From Pseudomonas orientalis (lineage in GTDB: Bacteria > Pseudomonadota > Gammaproteobacteria > Pseudomonadales > Pseudomonadaceae), in assembly GCF_002934065.1 (NCBI RefSeq), contig NZ_CP018049.1, positions 3,656,501-3,720,500 of the forward strand: a stretch of 64,000 bases of DNA, written 5' to 3'. Shown here piece by piece: positions 17,431 through 26,438 of the stretch (positions are counted from its first letter, which is position 1; each line of letters begins with the position of its first letter). The notes beneath the pieces were generated by a model that saw only the letters and a list, made by a program, of their open reading frames with translations, was not told the origin of the DNA and did not search any database. The position numbers and the translations under genes were made by a program.

Positions 17431-19068
17431 TTATTGCGAGAGTGTTTGCAACTCTTCGATTGAGATCTCGCGCATGCGGAATTTCTGGATCTTGCCCGTC
17501 ACCGTCATCGGAAACGCGTCCACGAACTTGAAATGCCTGGGCATCTTGAAGTGGGCGATGCGGCCCTTGCACCAGGTTTGCAGTTCCAGCTCGCTCGCCA
17601 CCTGCCCCGGGTGGAACTTGATCCAGGCGACGATTTCCTCACCGTAGCGTTCATCGGGGATACCGATGATCTGCACATCGGCCACGGCCGGATGGGTGAA
17701 GAAAAACTCCTCAAGCTCCCGTGGATATACGTTCTCGCCACCGCGAATGATCATGTCCTTGTTGCGCCCGACGATGCTCACATAACCGTGCTCGTCCATG
17801 GTCGCCAGGTCGCCGGTGTGCATCCATCCCTCCTCGTCGATGGCATCGCGGGTGCCTTCTGGGTTGTTCCAATAGCCGAGCATCACGCTGTAGCCGCGCG
17901 TGCATAGCTCGCCGATTTCACCGCGTGGCACGGTGTTGCCATCAGCGTCGATGATCCTGTTTTCCAGCTGCGGCTGGGTGCGACCTACGGTGGTCACGCG
18001 GCGCTCCAGATCGTCGTCGGCTCCGGTCTGCAACGACACCGGGCTGGTTTCGGTCATGCCATAGGCAATTTGCACTTCACTCATGTGCATTTCGTTGATG
18101 ACCCGGCGCATCACTTCGATAGGGCACGTCGCCCCGGCCATGATCCCGGTACGCAGGCTGGATAAGTCGAACTCGGCGCGGCGTGGGTGATCAAGCATGG
18201 CGATAAACATGGTCGGCACGCCATACAGGCCGGTAGCGCGCTCTTCGGCGACGGCGGTCAGCGTCAGCAGGGGGTCGAAGCCGTCATTGGGATAGATCAT
18301 GGTGGTGCCGTGGGTGATGCACCCCAGGTTACCCATCACCATGCCAAAACAGTGGTACAGCGGCACGGGAATGACTAAACGGTCCTGCGCGGCAAGCCCG
18401 AGGCTTTCGCCGACCATGTAGCCGTTATTGAGGATATTGTGGTGACTGAGGGTAGCGCCCTTGGGGAAGCCGGTGGTGCCGGAGGTGTATTGGATGTTCA
18501 CGGGTTGGTCGAAGTGCAGGCTGGCCTGGCGACTGTGCAAGTGCCCGGGCGGAACATCGGTACCGAGCGCCGACAGTTGCGACCAGGGCATGAATGCGGG
18601 CGGCGGATTGGGGTCCAGGCTGATGAGGCCACGCAGGTCGGGCTTCAGCGCCTGGAGCATGGCGTGGTAATCGGAGGTCTTAAACGCACCGGCACACACC
18701 AGCCACTGGCAGCCGGATTGCTTGAGCACGTAGTCCAATTCACTACTGCGGTACGCCGGATTGATATTGACCAGGATCACCCCGAGTTTCGCGCTCGCCA
18801 CCTGGCAGACCAGCCACTCGGCGCAATTGGGTGCCCAGATGCCCAGGCGGTCGCCGGTTTGCATGCCCAGGGCGAGAAACGCCCGTGCATGCAAATCAAC
18901 CGTCTCGGCCAGCTCCCGCCAGGTGTAGCGCCGCTGTTGTTGGCGGACCACCAAGGCGTCGCCATCAGGATACTGCGCAGCGGTACGATCGAACGCCTCG
19001 CCAATGGTCATGGCCAGCAAGGCCTTGTCCTGGGAGCCACGGCTGTAGCTCGGATTCGGTTGATCCAT
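17431..19068 (-). CDS. AMP-binding acyl-CoA synthetase
   Basis: The 545-residue ANL-family ligase would activate a carboxylic acid as its CoA thioester. Motifs: P-loop [16 protein letters not shown] (about 205-220), [10 protein letters not shown] (A5), [16 protein letters not shown] (A7), [18 protein letters not shown] (A8) and the C-terminal VTGKIQKF with the catalytic Lys. Start is set at [11 protein letters not shown]; the longer open frame runs through the promoter. It is divergent from liuA, and the shared 150-bp gap holds two LiuR-like operators, so it probably belongs to the leucine/isovalerate regulon and may activate isovalerate or a related branched acid (inference). Confidence 0.92.
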   Translation of the reverse strand: MDQPNPSYSRGSQDKALLAMTIGEAFDRTAAQYPDGDALVVRQQQRRYTWRELAETVDLHARAFLALGMQTGDRLGIWAPNCAEWLVCQVASAKLGVILVNINPAYRSSELDYVLKQSGCQWLVCAGAFKTSDYHAMLQALKPDLRGLISLDPNPPPAFMPWSQLSALGTDVPPGHLHSRQASLHFDQPVNIQYTSGTTGFPKGATLSHHNILNNGYMVGESLGLAAQDRLVIPVPLYHCFGMVMGNLGCITHGTTMIYPNDGFDPLLTLTAVAEERATGLYGVPTMFIAMLDHPRRAEFDLSSLRTGIMAGATCPIEVMRRVINEMHMSEVQIAYGMTETSPVSLQTGADDDLERRVTTVGRTQPQLENRIIDADGNTVPRGEIGELCTRGYSVMLGYWNNPEGTRDAIDEEGWMHTGDLATMDEHGYVSIVGRNKDMIIRGGENVYPRELEEFFFTHPAVADVQIIGIPDERYGEEIVAWIKFHPGQVASELELQTWCKGRIAHFKMPRHFKFVDAFPMTVTGKIQKFRMREISIEELQTLSQ

Positions 19069-19095
19069 AACGACCCCTGTTGTCTTTTTTGTAGG

Positions 19096-19111
19096 TTGAC
19101 GTAAACGTAAA
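19096..19111. promoter_or_regulatory. LiuR-like operator, ligase side
   Basis: TTGACGT-AA-ACGTAAA has the same half-site spacing as the liuR operator. It lies 28 bp before the acyl-CoA ligase ATG (minus strand). Confidence 0.7.
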
Positions 19112-19138
19112 CTACGATTGACAGCGCCGCAACGCAAG

Positions 19139-19154
19139 CTTACGTTAACGTAAA
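19139..19154. promoter_or_regulatory. LiuR-like operator, liuA side
   Basis: CTTACGT-TA-ACGTAAA, followed by GGTCAG, lies 65 bp before the liuA ATG. Its centre is 43 bp from the sister site at 19096. Confidence 0.72.
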
Positions 19155-19218
19155 GGTCAGCGCCCTCCCCCGCGCGTTGCCTACACAACAACAAAAGCTC
19201 ACATTAAGGTGCCTGTCC

Positions 19219-20382
19219 ATGAGTTACCCGTCCCTGAACTTCGCCCTCGGCGAAACCATCGACATGCTGCGCGATCAGGTGCAGTCCTTCGTGGCCAAGG
19301 AAATCGCGCCCCGCGCAGCCCAGATCGATATCGACAACCTATTTCCCGCCGACCTGTGGCGCAAGTTCGGCGACATGGGCCTGCTGGGCATCACCGTGCC
19401 GGAGGAATACGGCGGCGCGGGCCTGGGTTACCTGGCGCATGTGGTGAGCATGGAAGAAATCAGCCGCGGCTCGGCCTCGGTGGCGTTGTCCTATGGCGCC
19501 CACTCCAACCTGTGCGTCAACCAGATCAACCGCAATGGCACCCACGCCCAGAAACTCAAGTACCTGCCCAAACTGATCAGCGGCGAGCACATCGGTGCCC
19601 TGGCCATGAGCGAGCCGAATGCCGGTTCCGACGTGGTGTCGATGAAACTGCGCGCCGACAAGCGCGGTGACGCCTACGTGCTCAACGGCAGCAAGACCTG
19701 GATCACCAACGGCCCCGACGCCCACACCTACGTGATCTACGCCAAGACCGACGTGGAAAAGGGCGCCCATGGCATCACCGCATTCATCGTCGAGCGTGAC
19801 TGGACAGGCTTCAGCCGCAGCAGCAAGTTCGACAAGCTGGGCATGCGCGGCTCCAACACCTGCGAGCTGTTTTTCGATGACGTGCACGTCCCCGAGGAAA
19901 ACATCCTCGGCGTGCTCAATGGCGGCGTCAAAGTGCTGATGAGCGGCCTCGATTACGAACGCGTGGTGCTCTCCGGCGGCCCCACCGGAATCATGCAGGC
20001 CTGCATGGACCTGATCGTGCCCTACATCCACGACCGCAAGCAGTTCGGCCAGAGCATCGGCGAGTTCCAGCTGATCCAGGGCAAGGTCGCCGATATGTAC
20101 ACCCAACTCAATGCCAGTCGCGCCTACCTCTACGCGGTGGCCCAGGCCTGCGAGCGCGGCGAGACCACGCGCAAGGACGCCGCCGGCGTGATCCTGTACA
20201 GCGCCGAACGCGCTACGCAAATGGCCCTTGATGCGATCCAGATCCTGGGCGGCAACGGCTACATCAATGAATTCCCCGCCGGGCGCCTGTTGCGTGATGC
20301 CAAGCTGTACGAAATCGGCGCCGGCACCAGTGAGATTCGGCGGATGTTGATCGGTCGCGAACTGTTCAACGAAACCCGCTGA
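19219..20382 (+). CDS. liuA: Isovaleryl-CoA dehydrogenase
   Basis: The 387-residue flavoenzyme converts isovaleryl-CoA to 3-methylcrotonyl-CoA. Motifs: FAD-binding [15 protein letters not shown] (about 130-144), [19 protein letters not shown], the catalytic base Glu247 in [13 protein letters not shown] (the position characteristic of isovaleryl-CoA dehydrogenases), and [22 protein letters not shown] near the C terminus. The start MSYPSLNF is conserved in the family and avoids the upstream operator region. First gene of liuABCD, 12 bp before liuB. Confidence 0.96.
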   Translation: MSYPSLNFALGETIDMLRDQVQSFVAKEIAPRAAQIDIDNLFPADLWRKFGDMGLLGITVPEEYGGAGLGYLAHVVSMEEISRGSASVALSYGAHSNLCVNQINRNGTHAQKLKYLPKLISGEHIGALAMSEPNAGSDVVSMKLRADKRGDAYVLNGSKTWITNGPDAHTYVIYAKTDVEKGAHGITAFIVERDWTGFSRSSKFDKLGMRGSNTCELFFDDVHVPEENILGVLNGGVKVLMSGLDYERVVLSGGPTGIMQACMDLIVPYIHDRKQFGQSIGEFQLIQGKVADMYTQLNASRAYLYAVAQACERGETTRKDAAGVILYSAERATQMALDAIQILGGNGYINEFPAGRLLRDAKLYEIGAGTSEIRRMLIGRELFNETR

Positions 20383-20393
20383 AGGAGCTGCCC

Positions 20394-22001
20394 ATGGCCA
20401 CCCTGCATACCCAGCTCAACCCACGCTCGCCGGACTTCGTCGCCAACAGCGCGGCGATGCGCCGACAGGTCGACGCGCTGCACGCCCTGCTCGCCCAGGT
20501 ACAACAAGGCGGCGGCGCCAAGGCCCAGGAACGCCACACCTCGCGCGGCAAACTGCTGCCACGCGAGCGTATCAATCGCTTGCTCGACCCGGGCTCGCCG
20601 TTCCTCGAATTAAGCCAACTGGCCGCCCATCAGATGTATGGCGAAGACGTGCCTGCCGCCGGCGTGATTGCCGGCATCGGCCGCGTGGAAGGCGTCGAGT
20701 GCATGATCGTCGCCAACGATGCAACCGTGAAAGGCGGCTCGTACTACCCGTTGACGGTCAAGAAGCACTTGCGCGCCCAGACCATCGCCGAGCAGAACCG
20801 CCTGCCGTGCATTTACCTGGTGGACTCCGGTGGTGCCAACCTGCCGCGCCAGGACGAAGTCTTCCCGGACCGCGAGCACTTCGGGCGGATCTTCTTCAAC
20901 CAGGCGAATATGAGCGCTCAGGGCATCCCGCAGATCGCCGTGGTGATGGGCTCCTGCACCGCCGGTGGCGCCTATGTGCCGGCCATGGCCGACGAAGCGA
21001 TCATGGTGCGCCAGCAGGCGACTATCTTCCTCGCCGGCCCGCCGCTGGTGAAGGCCGCCACCGGCGAAGTGGTCAGCGCCGAAGACCTCGGCGGTGCCGA
21101 TGTGCACTGCAGGATTTCCGGCGTGGCCGATCACTATGCCGACAACGATGAACACGCCCTGGCCCTGGCCCGCCGCAGCGTGGCCAACCTCAATTGGCGC
21201 AAGCTGGGCGAGTTGCGCCAACGCACGCCCGTCGCGCCGTTGTACAGCGGCGAAGAGCTGTATGGCGTGATCCCGGCCGATGCCAAGCAGCCGTTCGACG
21301 TGCGCGAAGTGATTGCACGGCTGGTGGACGGTTCGGTGTTCGATGAGTTCAAGGCACTGTTCGGCACCACCCTGGTGTGCGGCTTTGCGCACCTGCACGG
21401 TTACCCGGTAGCGATCCTGGCCAACAACGGAATCCTGTTCGCCGAAGCCGCGCAAAAAGGCGCGCACTTTATCGAACTGGCCTGCCAGCGCGGGATTCCG
21501 TTGCTGTTCCTGCAGAACATCACCGGCTTCATGGTCGGCCAGAAATACGAAGCCGGCGGCATCGCCAAGCACGGCGCCAAACTGGTCACGGCGGTAGCCT
21601 GCGCCAAGGTGCCGAAGTTCACCGTGATCATCGGCGGCAGTTTCGGTGCCGGCAACTACGGCATGTGCGGTCGTGCCTATGACCCGCGCTTTTTGTGGAT
21701 GTGGCCCAACGCACGCATCGGCGTGATGGGCGCCGAACAGGCCGCTGGCGTGCTGGTGCAGGTCAAGCGCGAGCAGGCCGAGCGCGCCGGCAACCCGTTC
21801 AGTGCGGAGGAAGAATCGGCGATCAAGCAGCCGATCCTCGACCAGTACGAAACCCAGGGCCATCCGTACTACTCCAGCGCACGCCTGTGGGATGACGGCG
21901 TCATCGACCCGTTGCAGACCCGCGACGTGCTGGCCCTGGCGCTGTCCGCCGCCCTCAATGCGCCTATCGAGCCGAGCCGCTTCGGCGTGTTCCGCATGTA
22001 A
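20394..22001 (+). CDS. liuB: Methylcrotonyl-CoA carboxylase, carboxyltransferase (beta) subunit
   Basis: The 535-residue subunit transfers CO2 from biotin to 3-methylcrotonyl-CoA. It has the two crotonase-like carboxyltransferase halves of the family, with [20 protein letters not shown] and [15 protein letters not shown] in the N half, and [19 protein letters not shown] and [19 protein letters not shown] in the C half. Its length is normal for MccB. It works with LiuD, encoded two genes downstream. Confidence 0.96.
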   Translation: MATLHTQLNPRSPDFVANSAAMRRQVDALHALLAQVQQGGGAKAQERHTSRGKLLPRERINRLLDPGSPFLELSQLAAHQMYGEDVPAAGVIAGIGRVEGVECMIVANDATVKGGSYYPLTVKKHLRAQTIAEQNRLPCIYLVDSGGANLPRQDEVFPDREHFGRIFFNQANMSAQGIPQIAVVMGSCTAGGAYVPAMADEAIMVRQQATIFLAGPPLVKAATGEVVSAEDLGGADVHCRISGVADHYADNDEHALALARRSVANLNWRKLGELRQRTPVAPLYSGEELYGVIPADAKQPFDVREVIARLVDGSVFDEFKALFGTTLVCGFAHLHGYPVAILANNGILFAEAAQKGAHFIELACQRGIPLLFLQNITGFMVGQKYEAGGIAKHGAKLVTAVACAKVPKFTVIIGGSFGAGNYGMCGRAYDPRFLWMWPNARIGVMGAEQAAGVLVQVKREQAERAGNPFSAEEESAIKQPILDQYETQGHPYYSSARLWDDGVIDPLQTRDVLALALSAALNAPIEPSRFGVFRM

Positions 22002-22004
22002 CCT

Positions 22005-22104
22005 GTAGGAGCGAGCTCGCTCGCGAAAAACGTCCTGTCAACGCGTGCACCCTGGATACCCGCGTTATCGTTGACGACCTTCGCGAGCAAGCTTGCTCCT
22101 ACAG
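22005..22104. repeat. Inverted REP pair inside the liuB-liuC gap
   Basis: TGTAGGAGCGAGCTCGCTCGCG at 22005 faces CGCGAGCAAGCTTGCTCCTACA ending near 22104. This is the second REP family, as in the inner pair at 10982. Being inside an operon, the hairpin could dampen or stabilise expression on either side. Confidence 0.88.
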
Positions 22105-22134
22105 GAGGCCTCTCATTTTCATGGAGCTTCTTGC

Positions 22135-22941
22135 ATGAGCGATTTCAACACCCTTGAACTGATCACCGACAGCCGTGGCTTTGCCACGCTGTGGCTCAGT
22201 CGTGAAGCCAAGAACAACGCGTTCAACGCCCAGATGATCCGCGAACTGATCATCGCCCTCGACCACGTACAGGGCGACCCGTCCCTGCGGTTTCTGGTGG
22301 TGCGCGGGCGCGGCAAGCACTTCAGCGCCGGCGCCGACCTGGCCTGGATGCAGCAGTCGGCCGAGCTGGATTACCACATCAACCTGGACGACGCCCGTGA
22401 ACTGGCCGAGTTGATGTACAACCTGGCCAAACTGAAAATCCCCACCCTGGCGGTGGTACAAGGCGCCGCTTACGGCGGCGCGCTGGGCTTGATCAGTTGC
22501 TGCGACATGGCGATCGGTGCCGATGACGCGCAGTTCTGTCTGTCGGAAGTGCGCATCGGCCTGGCACCGGCGGTGATCAGCCCATTCGTGGTGCAGGCCA
22601 TCGGTGAACGCGCGGCCCGTCGCTATGCCTTGACGGCCGAGCGGTTCGACGGCCAGCGTGCGCGAGAGATCGGCCTGCTGGCGGAAAGCTACCCGCTCGA
22701 GACGTTGGACCAACGGATGGATGAGTGGATCGCCAACCTGCTGCACAACAGCCCGGCGGCGATGCGTTCGAGCAAAGACTTATTGCGTGAGGTGGGCAAC
22801 GGTGCCCTGACCCCAGCGCTGCGGCGTTACTGTGAAAACGCCATCGCGCGTATCCGGGTCAGTGCCGAGGGCCAGGAAGGCTTGCGCGCTTTTCTGCAAA
22901 AACGCGCACCCAGCTGGCAAACCAAGGAGCCGCATCCATGA
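22135..22941 (+). CDS. liuC: Methylglutaconyl-CoA hydratase (enoyl-CoA hydratase family)
   Basis: The 268-residue crotonase-family enzyme hydrates 3-methylglutaconyl-CoA to HMG-CoA. The oxyanion-hole segments are RGRGKHFSAGADLAWM (about 59-74) and VQGAAYGGALGLISCCDMAIG (stated by position, about 108-128), followed by FCLSEVRIGLAPAVISPFV with the catalytic Glu region. The ATG at 22135 is preceded by GGAG at a normal distance. It overlaps liuD by four bases. Confidence 0.95.
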   Translation: MSDFNTLELITDSRGFATLWLSREAKNNAFNAQMIRELIIALDHVQGDPSLRFLVVRGRGKHFSAGADLAWMQQSAELDYHINLDDARELAELMYNLAKLKIPTLAVVQGAAYGGALGLISCCDMAIGADDAQFCLSEVRIGLAPAVISPFVVQAIGERAARRYALTAERFDGQRAREIGLLAESYPLETLDQRMDEWIANLLHNSPAAMRSSKDLLREVGNGALTPALRRYCENAIARIRVSAEGQEGLRAFLQKRAPSWQTKEPHP

Positions 22942-24863
22942 GTACACTGAATAGCGTGCTGGTGGCCAACCGTGGCGAAATTGCCTGCCGGGTCATGCGC
23001 ACCGCCAAGGCGATGGGGCTGACCACGGTGGCTGTGCACAGTGCGATCGACCGTGATGCGCGGCACAGCCGCGAGGCGGATATTCGTGTCGACCTGGGCG
23101 GCAGCAAAGCCACTGACAGTTACCTGCAGATCGATAAACTGATCGCCGCCGCCCACGCCAGCGGCGCCCAGGCAATTCATCCGGGTTACGGTTTCCTGTC
23201 GGAAAACGCCGGGTTCGCCCGGGCCGTCGAGGCCGCGGGCTTGATCTTCCTCGGCCCGCCCGCCTCGGCCATTGACGCCATGGGCAGCAAGTCGGCGGCC
23301 AAGGCGCTGATGGAAACCGCCGGCGTGCCGCTGGTGCCGGGCTACCACGGCGAATCACAGGACCTGGAGACCTTCCGCGAAGCCTGTACGCGTATCGGTT
23401 ATCCCGTACTGCTCAAGGCCACGGCCGGCGGCGGCGGCAAGGGCATGAAGGTGGTCGAGGATGTCAGCCAGCTGGCAGAAGCCCTGGCCTCCGCCCAGCG
23501 CGAGGCCCTGTCGTCATTCGGCAACGGGCAGATGCTGGTGGAGAAATACTTGCTCAAACCGCGCCATGTGGAAATCCAGGTATTTGCCGATCAACACGGC
23601 AATTGCCTGTACCTCAATGAGCGCGATTGCTCGATACAGCGGCGTCATCAAAAGGTCGTGGAAGAAGCCCCCGCGCCGGGACTCAGTGCCGAGCAACGCA
23701 GGGCCATGGGCGAAGCGGCGGTACGCGCGGCGCAGGCGATCGGTTATGTGGGCGCGGGGACGGTAGAGTTCCTGCTGGACGCTCGCGGCGAGTTTTTCTT
23801 CATGGAGATGAACACCCGCCTGCAGGTCGAGCATCCGGTCACCGAGGCGATTACCGGCCTCGACCTGGTGGCATGGCAGATCCGTGTCGCCCAGGGCGAG
23901 GTGCTGCCGATCACCCAGGCGCAGGTACCGCTGAGGGGGCATGCGATTGAGGTAAGGCTGTATGCCGAAGACCCGGCCAATGACTTCCTGCCCGCCACCG
24001 GACGGCTGGCGCTGTACCGAGAGTCCAGGCCAGGCGCCGGGCGGCGCGTGGACAGCGGCGTCGAGCAAGGTGACATTGTTTCGCCTTTCTACGACCCGAT
24101 GCTCGGCAAGTTGATTGCCTGGGGCGAGGACCGTGAACAGGCGCGGCTGCGCTTGCTGAGCATGCTCGACGAATTTGTCGTGGGTGGGCTCAAGACCAAC
24201 CTGGGCTTCCTGCGGCGCATCATTGGTCATCCGGCCTTTGCCGCGACCGAGCTGGATACCGGGTTTATTCCGCGCTATCAGGCTGATCTACTGCCGGTGG
24301 CCGGGGCGTTGAGCGATGAGTTCTGGCAGGCGGCAGCTTCGGCCTTTATGCAAACCTTGCCGACTGGTGACGACCCCTGGGCGGCGACCCAGGGCTTTCG
24401 CGCGGGACTGCCGGCGCAGGTTTCACTGCATTTGAGCTGTAATGGCCAGGATCGACTGGTCACGCTGGCCGGGCAATCCTCGCCACTCACAGGCGAGCAA
24501 CTGGTCATCGAGCATCAGGGTATACGCCGCTCCCATCTGGCGGTGCGCACTGAAGACACGGTGTATTTGCGTTGGGATGGCGAGCTGCAGGCGATCAGCC
24601 TGTTCGACCCGATTGCGGCGGCCGAGGCCGGCCACACACCTCAAGGCGGCCTCACTGCGCCCATGAACGGCAGCATCGTGCGGGTGCTGGTGGACATCGG
24701 TCAACGCGTCGAAGCCGGTGCGCAACTGGTGGTACTTGAAGCGATGAAGATGGAACACAGCATCCGCGCGCCTGAGACGGGCGTGGTCAAGGCGCTGTTT
24801 TGCCAGGAGGGGGAAATGGTCGCCGAAGGTACTGCGCTGGTGGAACTGGAGCCGGCGGACTAG
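22938..24863 (+). CDS. liuD: Methylcrotonyl-CoA carboxylase, biotin-containing (alpha) subunit
   Basis: The 641-residue subunit carboxylates its own biotin. Order: biotin-carboxylase N domain with VLVANRGEIACRVMRTAKAM, ATP-grasp with KATAGGGGKGMKVV and FLFMEMNTRLQVEHPVTE-type active-site strand (residues about 115-320), a linker, and the C-terminal biotinyl domain with VLEAMKMEHS, biotin on Lys604. It starts in a four-base ATGA overlap with liuC, and its TAG shares the CTAG tetramer with the stop of the convergent repressor gene. Confidence 0.96.
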   Translation: MSTLNSVLVANRGEIACRVMRTAKAMGLTTVAVHSAIDRDARHSREADIRVDLGGSKATDSYLQIDKLIAAAHASGAQAIHPGYGFLSENAGFARAVEAAGLIFLGPPASAIDAMGSKSAAKALMETAGVPLVPGYHGESQDLETFREACTRIGYPVLLKATAGGGGKGMKVVEDVSQLAEALASAQREALSSFGNGQMLVEKYLLKPRHVEIQVFADQHGNCLYLNERDCSIQRRHQKVVEEAPAPGLSAEQRRAMGEAAVRAAQAIGYVGAGTVEFLLDARGEFFFMEMNTRLQVEHPVTEAITGLDLVAWQIRVAQGEVLPITQAQVPLRGHAIEVRLYAEDPANDFLPATGRLALYRESRPGAGRRVDSGVEQGDIVSPFYDPMLGKLIAWGEDREQARLRLLSMLDEFVVGGLKTNLGFLRRIIGHPAFAATELDTGFIPRYQADLLPVAGALSDEFWQAAASAFMQTLPTGDDPWAATQGFRAGLPAQVSLHLSCNGQDRLVTLAGQSSPLTGEQLVIEHQGIRRSHLAVRTEDTVYLRWDGELQAISLFDPIAAAEAGHTPQGGLTAPMNGSIVRVLVDIGQRVEAGAQLVVLEAMKMEHSIRAPETGVVKALFCQEGEMVAEGTALVELEPAD

Positions 24864-25495
24864 AACTTCGCCGTCGCTTGCACGACCACACCCAGGATGC
24901 GGCAGTCGTCGGTGAACAGCAATTTGGGGTAGGTGGGATTGAGCGGCACCAGGTAAAGCTGGCCGCTGTCTGCCTGCAACTGGCGAAAAGTGGCCTGGGG
25001 GTTGTCGAGCCATTGCACAACCACCAGCTTGCCGGGCTGCGCCTCGAGGGCCGGGTCTACCAGGATCAGCATGCCAGCGCTGATGCTCAGGCCACTGGGC
25101 GCGGTCATGGCGTCGCCGATCACCGGCAGCCAGAAGGCATCGCCGTGGGCGTGGTAATCGGTCAATTCAAAGCGTTCCGGCCCATAGCTGGCGCGTGCTT
25201 CACGCAGTTCGCACACACCGTTCCAGTCATTGACCGGGTAGCGAAAATACGGGTTGTAATGGTGCTCCAGTGCCGCCTGTGTATCCGCCCGCTCGCGAAT
25301 CTCCAGCGCCACTTCGAGGTAGCCCAGCCCCAGTTCCGCCAGTACCCGGTTCATGTCGGCGATGCTCGGAACGCGGCGCTTGTTGAGCCAATGGCCTACG
25401 CCGCCCTGGGACATGCCCAGGCGCTCCGCCAGTTCATCCTGCGTGACCTTGCGGTCTTTCATGTTGGCTCGCACCAACGCTATCCAGTTATCCAT
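24860..25495 (-). CDS. LexA/PrtR-like XRE-S24 repressor with degenerate protease dyad
   Basis: From MDNWIALVRANM the product is 211 residues: an N-terminal helix-turn-helix (VTQDELAERLGMSQGGVGHW, about 17-36) closely resembling pyocin repressor PrtR, and a C-terminal S24 domain (about 110-205). The position of the nucleophile Ser in GDSM is Ala (GDAMTAP, Ala129), and the usual general-base Lys in TFKQL is Arg (ATFRQL, Arg171), so self-cleavage is probably lost. A longer start at 25552 is possible, but the extension would run through a perfect operator palindrome and does not align with PrtR. Target genes are unknown apart from the divergent small gene. Confidence 0.87.
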   Translation of the reverse strand: MDNWIALVRANMKDRKVTQDELAERLGMSQGGVGHWLNKRRVPSIADMNRVLAELGLGYLEVALEIRERADTQAALEHHYNPYFRYPVNDWNGVCELREARASYGPERFELTDYHAHGDAFWLPVIGDAMTAPSGLSISAGMLILVDPALEAQPGKLVVVQWLDNPQATFRQLQADSGQLYLVPLNPTYPKLLFTDDCRILGVVVQATAKF

Positions 25496-25504
25496 GGCGC
25501 TGAC

Positions 25505-25519
25505 AATACGTCGCGTATT
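25505..25519. promoter_or_regulatory. Palindromic operator of the S24 repressor (site 1)
   Basis: AATACG-TCG-CGTATT is a perfect 6-3-6 inverted repeat just upstream of the preferred repressor start. A second near-copy lies at 25564. Confidence 0.65.
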
Positions 25520-25563
25520 TTCCAGGGCAATAAACAGTTTGTAGTAATCCATGAAACGACATA

Positions 25564-25578
25564 AATACGATACGTACT
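25564..25578. promoter_or_regulatory. Palindromic operator of the S24 repressor (site 2)
   Basis: AATACG-ATA-CGTACT matches site 1 with one half-site mismatch and sits 47 bp before the start of the divergent small gene at 25625. Two sites in a divergent gap suggest cross- and autoregulation. Confidence 0.6.
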
Positions 25579-25624
25579 ATCATCGATATAAGGTTTTCGA
25601 CACCCACCCAGAGTACCGCCCCTT

Positions 25625-25975
25625 ATGACGACGAGCCCGTATCACCTGCCTGAAATACCTGAAAACATTGAGCTGCACGACATGCGCTGCAGCGGCGCCG
25701 CACAGCGTGCGCTGGACTATTACTTGAAAGAAGAGATGTCTGCGCCTGCATCGGACGCAGCCTTTTTCACCCTCAAACCGGGCATCAGCCAGGAGGAAGC
25801 GCTGGTGCATGCCTCCGACCTGCTGCGCAGTGCCGCGGCAACCGCCTACGAGTCGGCGAGCAGCCATCAGGGCAATCAGCGTGACCTGGCCTTTTCAGTG
25901 GTTTATTTGATCGATATGGCGAAGGCGATGGTGGAGCGGTCGTTGCGAACGTCGGACGTTCAAGAAAACTCATGA
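25625..25975 (+). CDS. Small Pseudomonas protein of the DUF3077/DUF6124 type
   Basis: The 116-residue protein has no signal peptide or membrane segment. Its pattern (AQRALDYYLKE..., FTLKPGISQEEALVHASDLLRSA near the middle, and a helical C terminus VVYLIDMAKAMVERSL) resembles a small Pseudomonas family found in many copies per genome and of unknown function. It is divergent from the S24 repressor with two operator-like palindromes between, so it may be the repressor's direct target. Function not assigned. Confidence 0.82.
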   Translation: MTTSPYHLPEIPENIELHDMRCSGAAQRALDYYLKEEMSAPASDAAFFTLKPGISQEEALVHASDLLRSAAATAYESASSHQGNQRDLAFSVVYLIDMAKAMVERSLRTSDVQENS

Positions 25976-26016
25976 CGTGCGCGAGAAAAATATTTCTATC
26001 GTACGGATAAAAACAT

Positions 26017-26045
26017 TTGACTCTCAAATGATAATGATTATTATT
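26017..26045 (+). promoter_or_regulatory. PrrF promoter with overlapping Fur box
   Basis: TTGACT (26017-26022), a 16-bp spacer and TATTAT (26039-26044) form a sigma-70 promoter. GATAATGATTATTATT (26030-26045) overlaps the -10 and matches about 14 of 19 positions of the Fur consensus, so iron-loaded Fur would shut it off. Confidence 0.82.
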
Positions 26046-26050
26046 GGACC

Positions 26051-26166
26051 CAGCTGATCGCGAGATCAGTCGATAGACCAAGAGACCTTAGGTCGGACTC
26101 TTGGAATATCTCCTCATCAGGCTAATCACGGTTTTTGACCCGGCTCTTTGGCCGGGTCTTTTTTTT
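26051..26166 (+). ncRNA. prrF: PrrF-type iron-responsive small RNA
   Basis: A transcript of about 116 nt starts near CAGCTGATCGCGAGATCAG, the core through which PrrF RNAs pair with mRNAs of iron-using enzymes, continues with AAGAGACCTTAGGTCGGACT, and ends in a strong intrinsic terminator. Size, Fur-box promoter and core all fit PrrF1/PrrF2 of Pseudomonas. It stands alone here; a second copy would be expected elsewhere in the genome, because only P. aeruginosa has the two in tandem. A small open frame inside (26101-26301) is not a gene. Confidence 0.88.
26137..26166 (+). terminator. Intrinsic terminator of PrrF
   Basis: GACCCGGC (26137-26144), six-base loop, GCCGGGTC (26151-26158), then eight T residues (26159-26166). 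Confidence 0.93.
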
Positions 26167-26438
26167 GCCAGTTGTTTCTGGCATGGCTTCAGGCTAATGA
26201 AGACTGTGTGTTGCTTGATGGCGCGGATGGTAGCAAAAGACTATTGCGAAAAGAAAGCCGCACCAACACTTCAAGCCATATCTCCGCGATTTAGCGCTTG
26301 AGAATCAATCTCATAGACCCTAAGCTGCGGCGGCGTCACGGATGACGCCCCCTCCCCCGTGCAACAATTTTGCTTCCAGACATTGCCTGCCGCCTGTGTA
26401 AGATAGCCGCCACATCTTCATATTCAGGCAACCAGACT

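Noticed and set aside
24860..25578. Prophage or pyocin cluster suggested by the PrtR-like repressor
   Set aside because: Neighbours are liuD, a small cytosolic protein and PrrF; no phage structural, lysis or integrase genes are present.
26299..26313. TGAGAATCAATCTCA as a second Fur box
   Set aside because: Short imperfect palindrome with poor fit to the 19-bp consensus and no promoter beside it.
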